Positions 22,401 through 32,676 of a DNA stretch of 64,000 bases are shown piece after piece. The translations under genes were made by a program, and so were the position numbers. The notes beneath the pieces are model-generated. The model was not told where the DNA came from, did no database searches, and saw only the letters and a list, made by a program, of their open reading frames with translations. Position 1 is the first letter of the stretch, and each line of letters starts with the position of its first letter. Source of the DNA: Solen grandis (taxonomy: Eukaryota; Mollusca; Bivalvia; Adapedonta; Solenidae); contig CM037781.1 of assembly GCA_021229015.1 (NCBI GenBank), positions 35,880,759 through 35,944,758 on the forward strand, read 5' to 3'.

Positions 22401-22758
22401 GTTAAGTACAATATCTATCGCCATCTTTTTGTGACAATCTTTTTAAGACCATTCTTAAATCATAATTTATCAAGGAACATCTTTCTTTTTGTTGTGTTAT
22501 TGTTACATAATCACATTTTCCCGCTGTCACGAAATAAATCCGATCCTTCGTGAGCTGATACTAGACAACTAAATCGAAATGACAGACGAATAGATGGGTC
22601 TACATTTTCCATAATGGAAAAAACAAAAACATTTCAATTCCGCTGTGGTTGTAGAAGTTGTCCTGTTGCTGACAGTAATAATAAAAAAATCGAAAAAAAA
22701 GTTATACATGTACTGACACTTATCAGTGAGTATCACGTGTGCATATTGATATATTATT
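19429..22758. other. No gene seen (left arm)
   Basis: AT-rich sequence mirrored at about 35480-38810. Short frames at 20132-20389 and 21765-22001 are open in both arms but start at TTG or GTG, lack known motifs and have no splice or promoter context I can defend. An inverted pair GTGTGTATTTG/CAAATACACAC sits near 21580 and 21645. Confidence 0.35.
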
Positions 22759-22973
22759 GATAAATGTTATATTTATTAGAAATAATGCACAGATCAGTAC
22801 AGCAGAAAACATCAAATTGCACATAATGTTGCCATAGTGTCTTGAAGCAATGATATCGTACTTTTCAGAGAGCATTAATATTGAGTATACTGTACGCGAT
22901 ATTCCAAATCGTAAGTGCCGTGAGTGATACTTTGTTTCTATTATAATCGTATGCTTCATATCACCACTTTTCA
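22759..22973. repeat. Left target-site duplication of the LINE (215 bp)
   Basis: GATAAATGTTATATTTATTA through CACTTTTCA is repeated at 27911-28125, exactly 5152 bases further on. I saw one difference (ATGCTTCATA here, ATGTTTCATA there). The right arm has a single copy with no LINE. This copy agrees with the right arm at the differing base. Confidence 0.95.
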
Positions 22974-23084
22974 TTTTTGCTCGGACCAAATTTGGTTATT
23001 TTTTGGTGATAAAAGTTAAATTATCTTTTCGAGAGTGATAAGAACATGGAGTTAATGGACTGATTTTATTATGTGACGATACAT

Positions 23085-24107
23085 ATGGAGAGTGTGAAAA
23101 AGAAAAAGAGAAATAAAAGGAAAAAAAGTGATGACAGTGTGGGGAATGGTCAGGACAATAAGGCGGGAAGGTATAACAGTTCACCGGGACTAAGTGTGAG
23201 TACTGTATTAAGTCAGGCAAACTCAGTTCTTTATGAAAGTGATGATCATTTAGATATATCGTGTTTGTATGACCAAGATACTGATGCAAGTAGCGTAAAT
23301 AGTGTTGATGACTGTGACCCGTTGATTGATACCCCACCCATCATTATGAGCCAGTCAAGTAAGTCAGGTGCCCCTAAACATGTCGTCGATCCGTCAAATG
23401 CGGACATAATGAAGTGTTTAAAAGGAATTGAGGGGAGATTAACACAAATGGACAAACGCTTAATGGCCCTTGAGAATCTAGAAAACAAAGTAGACAAAAT
23501 AGAGTCAGAAATGAAGAAGGTATGGAATTACGTAAGAGATACGGGAAAGAAGATGGAGGAAAGAGTGAGCAGGATAGAGGAGAAGGTGGAAAGTACGGAT
23601 TTTTCTACAGGTCTAGTGAGTGACAAAGTTATCCAGCTTGAAAAGGAAAAAAGTGTATTGCAAGAAGATATTGTGTACTTGCAGTCGCAATCGATGCGAA
23701 ATAACCTTATTTTTGAAAATATTCCAGAGGCGGATCGAGAGGATAACACGGAGGGTGTATTGAGGGATTTCCTTATGGAGAAGATGAAAATAGCAAAAGA
23801 GTGTGTGGATAAAATGTGTTTTGAGAGGGTACACAGAATGGGACCTAGAAATAGTGATAGGAGGGCCAGGAAGATAGTTGCAAAGTTTACTTTGTTTAAA
23901 GAAAGAGAGTATGTGAGAAAACAATGGAAAGCGCTGCAAGGTACAAACTTTTATGTTCATGAGCAATTTCCGAGAGAGGTGAACGAGAAGAGAAGGAAGC
24001 TTCTGCCACGTCTGAAGGAGGAGAAGAGAGCGGGAAAGCGCGCGTGGCTTGTATATGACAAACTGTATGTTGACGGGAAGCCTGTAAGAGACGATACAGA
24101 GATTTAG
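23085..24107 (+). CDS. LINE ORF1 protein (coiled coil plus RNA-binding fold)
   Basis: An intact frame of 340 codons. I chose the ATG at 23085; an earlier GTG at 23073 is in frame but not a normal eukaryotic start. The N-terminus is Lys/Arg-rich (ESVKKKKRNKRKKS), then an acidic, Ser/Asp-rich low-complexity region. Residues about 110-205 carry heptad-like patterns (MDKRLMALENLENKVDKIE, then RVSRIEEKVES) expected of a trimerising coiled coil. The C-terminal part (about 205-335: NNLIFENIPE, then ERVHRMG, KIVAKF, KRRKLLPRLK) matches the RNA-recognition and C-terminal domains of L1-like ORF1 proteins. Known role: an RNA-binding chaperone that coats LINE RNA. It is intact although ORF2 is broken. 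Confidence 0.85.
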   Translation: MESVKKKKRNKRKKSDDSVGNGQDNKAGRYNSSPGLSVSTVLSQANSVLYESDDHLDISCLYDQDTDASSVNSVDDCDPLIDTPPIIMSQSSKSGAPKHVVDPSNADIMKCLKGIEGRLTQMDKRLMALENLENKVDKIESEMKKVWNYVRDTGKKMEERVSRIEEKVESTDFSTGLVSDKVIQLEKEKSVLQEDIVYLQSQSMRNNLIFENIPEADREDNTEGVLRDFLMEKMKIAKECVDKMCFERVHRMGPRNSDRRARKIVAKFTLFKEREYVRKQWKALQGTNFYVHEQFPREVNEKRRKLLPRLKEEKRAGKRAWLVYDKLYVDGKPVRDDTEI

Positions 24108-25298
24108 GGGTGTGAAGAGGATGAACTGAAGTTTCTAGCTTGGAACGTGAATGGTTTATCACGTGATAAAATACATAATGTTGAATTTTGTAATTTGATA
24201 TCGGAAAATGATATAATTTTTCTATTCGAATCTTGGACAGATAAGACCAGTGATGTGGATTTATCAGGTTTTGTTTCCTTTAATTTTTATAGAAAATTCC
24301 AAAATAAAAATGCTAAAAGATGTAGCGGGGGTGTAGTGTTATATGTAAGAGACGAATTAAAAGATGGGATTAAAATTGTAAAAAGTCATCACGATACTTT
24401 AATATGGTTAAAGTTAGAAAAAGATTTTTTTCACTTAGAATATGACGTGTATGTTTGTGGTGTATACATCTGGGGAGAAGATTCCCCAGCGTATAATATT
24501 TCTACAGTTGATTTATTTGATGTCTTACAATATGATATTTATGAACTGCAAAATAAGGGATCGATCTATTTAGTTGGGGACTGGAACAGTAGGGTTGGGG
24601 TCAAACGGGATTTTATTACATGCGATTCTATTGTTTTTGATCTAGATGATGATTGTTATATGCCAGATCCTCACATGGATCGCCATTCGGTTGATAAGGT
24701 TTGTAATTATTTTGGGGTTAAATTACTTGACCTGTGTAAAGCTACCTGTTTAAGAATAGCCAATGGTCGTATTTATCGTGATAGGCATGGCTCATATACG
24801 TTTGCTAGTAAAAACGGGGCGTCTGTCATTGATTATTTGTTATGTAACGAGGAAGATATGTCTCGACTGTGTGATTTTAACATTAGTTCATTTAACGAAT
24901 ATAGCGACCATGCTGGTGTTTATTTTTCTATAAAGTGTAATTGTATTCGTGACTCACCTTCTGTGTCAGAGGGCGTGTCTTATGTATGGGATGACAAATT
25001 GGTAGACATATTTAGGACGGGAATAATAGCTAAATTACCTGAATTTAACATATTAATAAGTTCTTTAGATACAGGTGATAGATTGTCGATAAATGATAAT
25101 CTTAATAAATTTACTGATTTAATTCGATCAGTTGCAGATCCTTTGTTTTCAAAGTATATTATTTATGGTAAGAGTACTTTTAAGTTTAATGATAAACCAA
25201 TAGTAAAGCAGGCAGAGTGGTTTGATAAGGAATGTGAGCAAGCTCGGAAAGAATATTTAAATGCGTTATGTGTCTTTAATCGGTTAAAGTCAAATTAA
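24108..25298 (+). pseudogene. LINE ORF2, N-terminal endonuclease part
   Basis: The frame runs on from ORF1 after one TAG (24105-24107), with no ATG before the endonuclease; the first motif is LKFLAWNVNGLS at about 24126. An apurinic-endonuclease-like domain follows with its expected motifs visible: N in WNVNG, E in FLFESW, GDWNSRVG, SVIDYLL and YSDHAG near the end. Known role: nicking the target strand to prime reverse transcription. The active-site residues look preserved. The frame stops at TAA (25296-25298) beside an A run; the same frame then continues with PKQFWKFFKKS, so this stop is a lesion, not the natural end. Confidence 0.85.
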
Positions 25299-26205
25299 AA
25301 AAAAAAATTAAAAAGATTAAACGAGATCGAAAGTTTGAAATATTCAAAACCAAAGCAGTTTTGGAAATTCTTCAAGAAGTCAGCTAGTAATAAAAATAAA
25401 ATATCATTGGAAGAATTTTCCCATTTTTTTTCAGAATTAGGATCGAATATATTTAAAACTGAAAATAAAGTGTTGAAGATTTCTGTTTAATCATGATTTT
25501 AATAACCTCATCGATAGTGATGTGATTTAGAAACATATAACAGTACAAGAAGTTTTGGATGCAGTTAAAACGTTAAAGGCCAATAAAGCAATGGGTAGTG
25601 ATTTCATTTTGAATGAATATATATTCTCCACTATAGATATTTTAGTGCACCATATAATGGACATTTTCAATGCAATTCTTGATTCGGGGGTTTTCCCAGA
25701 TAAATGGACGGAAGGGGTTATTGTTCCCTTACACAAGAAGGGCGATAGGGATATAGTTAATAATTATCGCGGCATCACTTTATTGAGCTGTCTTTCAAAA
25801 CTGTTTACTACTATTTTAAATAGACGTATTATGTCTTTCTGTGATGATAACGATATTATTTCTGATGCCCAGTTTGGTTTTAGAAAAGGTCGTTCAACTA
25901 CTGATGCTATGTTTATATTGTATAATTTAGTTCAGAATTATGTTAATGAGAATAAAAGATTATATTGTGTTTTTGTCGATATGGAAAAATGTTTTGACTC
26001 TATTTATAGAAATGCTTTGTGGGTTAAGATGTTTAAAACGGGTATACGGGGGGAAATGTTACGAATAATCAAAGATATGTATAATAAAGTGAAATCGTGT
26101 GTCCGACATTGTAATTCTTATTCAGATTTTTTTGAATACGCCATCGGCTTGAGGCAAGGGGAGACTTTATCGCCGATATTATTTTCTCTTTTGTGGATGA
26201 TTTAG
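25299..26205 (+). pseudogene. LINE ORF2, linker and first half of reverse transcriptase
   Basis: 25317-25490 continues the linker (KPKQFWKFFKKSAS) and ends at TAA. A frame change near 25490-25530 leads into the next open stretch. From about 25540 the RT fingers and palm are clear: VPLHKKGDRDIVNNYRGITLL, AQFGFRKGRSTTDA, then FVDMEKCFDSI with the first catalytic Asp, and GLRQGETLSPILFSL. A one-base loss near 26190 shifts the frame, so this piece ends at TAG (26203-26205) while the next frame resumes with DDLELYL. Confidence 0.85.
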
Positions 26206-27414
26206 AGCTTTATTTACAAGAAGGTATACAATCAGGTTTATCCATAGATGATATAAAAATAATGCTGCTCTTATTTGCGGATGATATGGTTATTTTTGGT
26301 GAAACTCCACAAGAATTGCAGAATAATTTGAACTTGTTACATGATTATTGTAAAACATGGGGGTTAGTGGTAAATACTAATAAAACAAAAACTATGGTGT
26401 TTAGAAAAAGGGGTCCTTTGTTACAATCTGAAAATTGGTCATATGGAGGGGTTAATTTGGAGACAGTTGACAATTTTAATTATTTAGGTACAGTTTTCAG
26501 TTATACGGGGAGTTTTTCTCTTAATCAAGAATATTTGGCTGGGAAAGCTCTAAAGGCTTTGAACGTTTTATTAGTTAACTGTGGTAAATATAAATTAAAA
26601 CCTAAAACTTTGTGTCAACTGTTTGATTCCTTTGTAGGTTCAATATTAACTTATTCGGCTGTATTATGGGGTTTTTCAAAATCAAAAGAAATAGAAAGAA
26701 TCCACCTTAAATTTTGTAAAAGTGTTCTTAAAGTTAAAAAATCGACCAGGTTCAATGGGAGTTTATGGAGAATTAGGACGATATCCTCTTTATATCAATA
26801 GGTACGTATCTATCCTTAAATATTGGTTTAAGCTTTTGGACACAAATAATATCATCCTAAATCGTATATATTTAATGGCTTTTAATGATTGTTCAAAGGG
26901 TCACTCTAATTGGGTACATAATGTTAAAACAATATTGTGTGAACACGGTTTTACATATGTTTGGGATTCTCCCGAAAAGGTTGATGTTAAAAAGTTTATT
27001 GTTGTGTTTAAACAAAGGTTAATTGATAATTTCATACAAAATTGGATGTCAAAAAAGGAAACAAGTAGTGTTCTAGAAATATATCACTCTGTTAAACCTA
27101 CATTTGTTTATGAAACATATCTAGATTTTCTTCCAGCGTCACTTCGTTTTTTCTTAACAAAAATTAGATTAAGTTCTCATTCATTAAGGATACAGACAGG
27201 CAGATACTCTAGAAATAGACTAGAACGAGAAGAGAGATTATGTCAGTGTTGTTCAATGAGAAAAGTAGAGACTGAATTTCATTTTATACTAGTCTGTCCT
27301 ACATATAAAGAAATTAGAGAAAAATTTATTAAATTATATTTTTATAATAATCCGACCGAGTTAAAATTCATTGAATTGTTAAAAGTGAAAACAGGTCTGT
27401 CCTTTTTAATTTAG
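26193..27414 (+). pseudogene. LINE ORF2, RT catalytic core, thumb and C-terminal Cys/His motif
   Basis: LLLFADDMVIFG (about 26270) is the RT catalytic FADD box and is intact. NKTKTMVF and NFNYLGTVFS blocks follow. Near 26750 a further frameshift moves the reading frame from the piece ending at 26801 to the piece ending at 27414 (joining at YGELGRYPLYINRY). The C-terminus has CQCCSMRKVETEFHFILVCP, a Cys/His motif of the CCHC-like kind common at the end of such ORF2 proteins. The natural stop is TAG at 27412-27414. Confidence 0.85.
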
Positions 27415-27910
27415 CCATTTACGTTAAAATTTCTTTAGAATCCAGAAACAAAATTTTGAACAATATGAAATAAGTATAAAGCATTTAGAGGTTTGTCCTC
27501 TTTTCTTCCACTTTTCATCCATTATTATTATTTTTTTTTTTTCATTCATTTTTTATTTTTATTATTTTTTTCCATGTTATTTTCCTTTACTAAATCTCAT
27601 ATTGGGTCTCCTTTCAATTACTATTAGGATATCATGTTTTTGAAATATGTCATAATATGGCCAATCTAATAAAAAACACACATAAACACATTTGTTATAA
27701 GAGCAAATATATCAATGTTAAATTTGATCATTTGACATACGTTGTGCTTATTTGCAATACATACATATTTTCTATTTTAATAATTGAAACTATATTATAT
27801 TATATAGGGTATTATGCTTAAATAGTACTATATTTTAATGTGCATGTATTGATTTTGACGATGTAATTTTTACAAGTCAATAAAATATATGTTCTGTTCT
27901 GTTCTGTTCT
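27415..27910 (+). other. LINE 3' untranslated region and (GTTCT)4 tail
   Basis: T-rich sequence (27530-27575), an AATAAA near 27880, then four perfect GTTCT units (27891-27910) abutting the right target duplication. The tail fixes the 3' end of the element and implies priming on short repeats, not poly(A). Confidence 0.85.
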
Positions 27911-28125
27911 GATAAATGTTATATTTATTAGAAATAATGCACAGATCAGTACAGCAGAAAACATCAAATTGCACATAATGTTGCCATAGTGTCTTGAAGC
28001 AATGATATCGTACTTTTCAGAGAGCATTAATATTGAGTATACTGTACGCGATATTCCAAATCGTAAGTGCCGTGAGTGATACTTTGTTTCTATTATAATC
28101 GTATGTTTCATATCACCACTTTTCA
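27911..28125. repeat. Right target-site duplication of the LINE (215 bp)
   Basis: Second copy of 22759-22973, continuing into the inner part of the left arm with CCGGTCTGCTG, which also follows the site (inverted) in the right arm. This confirms the uninterrupted site was a single copy. Confidence 0.95.
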
Positions 28126-28742
28126 CCGGTCTGCTGTAGTGAAGGAAAATTGGCTGTATTTCCCCCAGTTTATATTCAACATTAACAGTGCGTTTCTACA
28201 ATGTTCTTTATTAACACACATAAACAATTGGTATATTTCATGAATTAACGTTATTTTCAAAATGCTCGGTTCTCATGCGAGTTGGATTAATTAAAATGAG
28301 ACAGACAATTTTATTTTCTAAAATTTCTAAAAAAAAAAAATATGTGTTGCGAAACTATAAAAGCAACATTAAGATATTCTGCATTTACAAGTACGATCAA
28401 ATTGGACATTGGAGCTTTATTCATGACAAAGCAGTTATTAAACTCAACAATAGTTTTTCTTCTATTAAAAATCATACCAATATTAATTATAAAGTGATAC
28501 AAATACATGTATATTATTTACGTGTATACTTAAATGTGTCACGAGACATGCAATACATGCATGTTGTGATTATGATGTTTATATTACCGGTATTTCTTGC
28601 TTTGTTTTTGTAATTATGCAAAAATTAAACGGACCACAAATCGAAATAAAAAATGAAATGAAAATTAATAACAGAAACGTGGTTTTCAAGGAGGAGATAT
28701 GAAACATTTTTTTTTCTGTCGCTATAAGGAATAAAAGAGAAC

Positions 28743-28866
28743 AGGTCACGGTAGACAATTTGTTATAGCGTACGCCCCGTGGATTGAATCCCCGGACATT
28801 ACGAAATCTTGAAATCGGTACTAGGAAGCTCCTTTGCTTACAGCTCAGCATTTATAGGACTGTTCA
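28743..28866 (+). mobile_element. SINE family 2, decayed 5' half
   Basis: A degraded A-box region (ATTTGTTATAGCGTACGCC), a B box (GGATTGAATCCCC near 28781), then AAGCTCCTTTGCTTACAGCT, matching the SINE2 body. It runs directly into the 45-bp tandem array, and its 3' half is missing. Confidence 0.75.
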
Positions 28867-29125
28867 GGTATATTTCATTTGTTTTGTGTTCATGATCTAC
28901 AGGTAGATAGAGTGTCGTACTGGCATTTAATGGTAGTAATGGGTTTATCCCATTTGTTTGGCGCTAAACATTAAAAGGTAGTTACAATTAAATCTCATTT
29001 GTTTGGCGCTCGGCATTTTAAAATAGTAACAGGTTAATCTCATTTGTTTGACGCTCATCATTGAAAGTTGTTTACAAGTATAATCATCCCATTTGTTTGG
29101 TGCTAAACTTTAAAAGGCGGTTCCC
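28867..29125 (+). repeat. Tandem array, unit about 45 bp, grown from a SINE2 segment
   Basis: CATTTGTTTGGCGCT-like starts lie at 28876, 28951, 28996, 29041 and 29090 (spacings 75, 45, 45, 49). The unit (CTC-TTTGTTTGGCGCTCGGCAT, then AGTAACAGGTTAA) lines up with the SINE2 body segment (CTCCCTTGCTTAGCGCCCAGCAT, then AGTTGCAGGAAT) over its full length. The array therefore looks like repeated duplication of that segment. Confidence 0.7.
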
Positions 29126-29751
29126 AAATTAAACCCTTGGTTTGTAAAACCTTTTAAATTTAACTTTGAAACAAATTAATTAATTATTGCGTAAATTGAA
29201 ATGAATTCATGTTACATTTGATTTGAATATATGTCATCATTTTTTTCTGGAAAAAATATCCATTTAAGTTTAAATCAATTGTTAATGTTGTTGGTTAAAT
29301 AAAATAAAATATTATAAAACAAAATGCATTCTCTTGTTTATCAAATTGGTATTCAAATTGCCATAAACGTCAATCTTGCGGTGAAATTGCTATTGATAAT
29401 TATGCTCCTTTTCGCTCGCCTCTAAATTGGTTCGTAATTCTTCGGGGCAAAGTTATACAACAATTAAATAAGGAAGGATCTCGTTTTATTGTTTTTGTTT
29501 TGTTTTTTCCTTTAAAATCACATCAATATACTGTTAAAAGGCATTTTAATAATGAAACTTGATGTGTTTCATAAGTGTTTTATTTCTTCAAAATTTCGAG
29601 AAATAGATTAGTTTTCCCCAGGATCAGAAAAAAAAAGTTTCCGCCATATCGTACTGAGTGCTGGAAATAACGACTTTAAGGGCATAATTATATTTACGCT
29701 AGGTCTATTTTATCGTTTTATAGACACTATTATTTTCAACCCTTCACATTA

Positions 29752-29850
29752 TTTGAGTTTACCGTCGCTTTGACAGTATTTCAGTCATATAGCGACGTCA
29801 AGCTAATTACAAGTGGAGGAAGACCCCGAATGTACGGAGGCATCCGGGTA
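29752..29850 (-). mobile_element. SINE family 1, 3' fragment
   Basis: The reverse complement of the SINE1 end (GTTTACCGTCGCTTTGACAG) up to CGGAGGCATCCGGGTA, then the match stops. 5'-truncated. No clear target duplication found. Confidence 0.8.
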
Positions 29851-30221
29851 TTCCCGAACACCAAATCTACTACATGCTTGTGTATAATTTCACACATGGT
29901 TCCATGGGAAATAAACATGATACATTTAAGATTTCCCAGTCACTTATTGGTCAGTTTAAACCAGCGAATTATACCGGGTATTGCCGCGTCCCTGGTGAAA
30001 TGGTCTATAAGACGAAAGAATATTAAGTCAGAATAAATATAACGATATCTTATGCTTGTGAAGATATCTTATGCTTGTGAAAGTGAGATAATTACAGATA
30101 AAGATTTGATGAAGAGAGTAGAGGAGGGACATGAGAGAGTTGAAAGATAAAAGAGGGAATATGAGGGGGAATACTATAATATATCCTGAAATGGACCTGC
30201 TAATGAAAAACTTCATCAGAA

Positions 30222-30302
30222 ATCGAGGGCTCAGCGCAAAACGGTCGTAACTTATATGCATTAAAGAACAAGTTTCGACCATTTTGCGCTGAGCTCTCGA
30301 AA
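30222..30302. repeat. Long imperfect hairpin
   Basis: TCGAGGGCTCAGCGCAAAAC (30223) pairs with the reverse complement of TTTTGCGCTGAGCTCTCGA (30282-30300). Pairing continues into GGTCG/CGACC and AACTT-like bases, for about 28 bp per arm around a 20-base loop. Could be a small fold-back element or the joined ends of a deleted transposon. Found once in this window. Confidence 0.65.
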
Positions 30303-30436
30303 TGTAAGCTGCCAGTCTAAGTAGACTGGGTAATGTGGCGAAAAGGCACTTAGACGTGTTTTATGATGTTATAAACTACTGGAGTATTTATACATGTATG
30401 ATGAAATGAAAGTGGATTAACCCTACTTACTTTATG

Positions 30437-30970
30437 TTTGTTTATTGGGTTTCCATACAAAGTATTCAGTCATTTGGAGACTAAGGAGCCTCCGTGGCCG
30501 AGAGGGTAAAGTCGCTGACTTTAACACTCACTTAGCCCCTCACCGCGTGGGTTCGAAACCCGGCAGGGTAATTCGGATTTTCATGTGAGGAAGCCTTCCA
30601 GTTGGCTTGCGGTAGGTCGGTGGTTCTACCCGGATGCCTCCGTGCATTCGGGGTCTTTCTCCACCTGTAATTAGCTGAACGTCGCTATATGACTGAACTA
30701 CTGTCGAAGCGCCTGTAAACTCAAATAGTCAAGTCAAATAGTCATTTGGAGATTATGTCTACTTGAGACAGATATACAGGTAGTGCTGCGATACTGAAGT
30801 ATCACGCCGAAGACATGCGGCATTATACTATACCCAGCCACACTATCCTGACAACGGGCTAATTTATCCTGGAACTACACTTATATGCTGAGCGCTAAGC
30901 GAGAAAGCTATACCGGTACTATTTTTACGACTTTGGTATGTCATGGCTAAGGATCGAACCCACGACTTCT
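30437..30970 (-). mobile_element. SINE family 2, split by a nested SINE1
   Basis: Minus-strand SINE2. The tail side (GTTTGTTTATTGGGTTTCC, then AGTCATTTGGAGA) lies at 30437-30480. The rest (TCTACTTGAGACAGATATAC to the reverse B box GATCGAACCCACGACTTCTC) lies at about 30755-30983. The two parts join if the nested SINE1 and one copy of its target duplication are removed. The A-box end is worn. Confidence 0.8.
30468..30752 (+). mobile_element. SINE family 1 nested inside SINE2
   Basis: Complete SINE1 (about 30483-30739) with a strong A box (GTGGCCGAGAGGGTAAAG) and B box (GTGGGTTCGAAACCC). Its target duplication, AGTCATTTGGAGA, is itself SINE2 sequence and occurs at 30468-30480 and 30740-30752. 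This orders events: SINE2 first, SINE1 later. Confidence 0.88.
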
Positions 30971-32676
30971 CGATTCCTTAAATCACAGCCTAAAGTCTGA
31001 TATTCTGTGATACACTAATACGTGTATAGCAGACAAAACCTATTCAATTAATATAACAAAGGGTAATAACTCAATCAAAATTGATCCGATCATGACGTGT
31101 TCACTGCATGATTTTGAAATTAACATGTATTATAATCATACATTATATATAACACTCAAGCCCTTTAACATACCAAGAATGTATAGTTAAGGGCCCATTA
31201 AATTTAATAAAATTTTCATGCAAAGAAAAGATAAAAAAACATTGACATATTGTACAGTGTAGTATAGTACATTTTTTCGTCTGTACAGGATGCCTCATGA
31301 AAGAATTTTTTCTTGCATAACAATCTACATTACTGATGTCTGTGTGAGTGTTTAACTATTGCTTTCGGGATTAAAAACTGCATCTGAGAGACTAAGACGC
31401 CGCTACTTTTCTAGTAGCGGAGTGATTTACCTATTAACAATCCTTTTATCGTCAAGGTGCATTTGAAGTAATGTTGACATTATGCCAGGCCGAGTTTTCA
31501 CATGGGTAACATCAGTGGAAATGCCTGGTAGACTCAATATACTAAAATGATTCAAAATTTTGATTCCGAACATTCATAAAAGAAGTATATAAAAAGCTAG
31601 AAAGGCTAACCTATGGCCTTATAACTCTCTGCTTGAAGTGAACCACTTCCCACGGCAAGTAAACGGAAGTGTCCCTGCTTGAGTCCTTAGGTTTCTCTTG
31701 TACTTAAATTCTTTCGCGCACCGGGAACATACATACCTTTCTTCGAGCTGCTGATGGAAATCCTATATTCTGTGGAAAGCTTATAATTTTCTCCTTAGAC
31801 TGACACACATGTCCCATAGGAATTGATGAAGGAATTATATACTTACGGGTATTTTCTGTCTTCAATCGACGCCAAAAGTGACAGTTTTGTCTTAGTTTTG
31901 ATACCCTTTTGTGACGTCACGATCACGTGGTATTGCTACATTGTTGTTAACACATGGAAAATGTGGATCATATAACGCCATTTAGTAGTAGGTAGTGGGT
32001 GGATGTCAAAATACTCTCACTGTTTACATTTTGCATGAGCTAGCATTCCCGAAGGTGGCCTGAAAGAATTTGAATTTGAAAAACTGCCGCCGAATCACAG
32101 TTTGTTTATCTACCTGTAAAACGTCAACACCCTACAAAATGTCTATGGAAAACGTCAAAAATGGCGAAGATAAGCGGAGTGTGCAAATCACGTATTTTTG
32201 TAAACAATTAAACAATCTTTTTTTTTAATGTTGCCGTAAACTAGTCTGTATAGATTGCATCTCTTAACCAATCTGTAGCGCACATTTTGTTTATCTGGCC
32301 GAAGAATATAACCTGCTTTAGAAAGACTAATGGGGCTTTTTAACAAGTCCCTTTCTCACTTAGGTGTTCCTTTCATAGACTTAAAGAATTATTTTGTTAT
32401 GGAAAATTTAGTTAACCAGATGTTATTTCTCTAAGTGGGTTTGATAAAACAGTTTAACATTTCTCTAAAAAAATACCGAGCAAAATACGTTTAATCTAGA
32501 AATGTTCTAACCTTCTATTTGTATACCTCGTATCTTACTGTAATATTTCAATAATATGATTTGCATGCTCACTTTCATAATAAAAAGGCTTACATTCCGC
32601 ATGGATACACCATTCAATACTGCTTGAACACCTGCCGAACCATTAAGCAACTGTGCCCTATATCAATATCTCTTAA

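Larger units (their letters stand above)
22974..27910 (+). mobile_element. APE-type LINE, near full length, left arm only
   Basis: A 4937-bp insertion between 215-bp target duplications. Order: 5' leader (22974-23084), ORF1 with coiled coil (23085-24107), ORF2 with endonuclease, reverse transcriptase and a C-terminal Cys/His motif (24108-27414), T-rich 3' untranslated region, AATAAA (about 27880) and a (GTTCT)4 tail (27891-27910). A simple-repeat tail instead of poly(A) is typical of CR1/L2-like LINEs. Clade placement is an inference; an ORF1 with an L1-type fold occurs in several clades. ORF2 has stops and frameshifts, so this copy cannot move by itself. Confidence 0.92.
2641..28438 (+). repeat. 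Left arm of giant inverted repeat (possible second haplotype of 34936-54200)
   Basis: Reading this interval forward reproduces 34936-54200 read backward. Anchor pairs: 2641 with 54200, 4408 with 52422, 5264 with 51464, 7321 with 49321, 13695 with 44602, 19430 with 38811, 22723 with 35499 and 28438 with 34936. Differences are scattered single bases, small indels and a few large insertions. The left arm is longer because it holds the LINE with its duplicated target (5152 bp), a tandem-repeat element (about 1.5 kb) and a SINE fragment (147 bp with its duplication). No host gene is recognisable in it; most short open frames start at GTG or TTG and are mirrored in the other arm. Confidence 0.95.

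Noticed and set aside
31909..31931. TGACGTCA/CACGTG cluster as a promoter
   Set aside because: Short palindromic motifs occur by chance. No gene, TATA box or initiator context could be tied to it.
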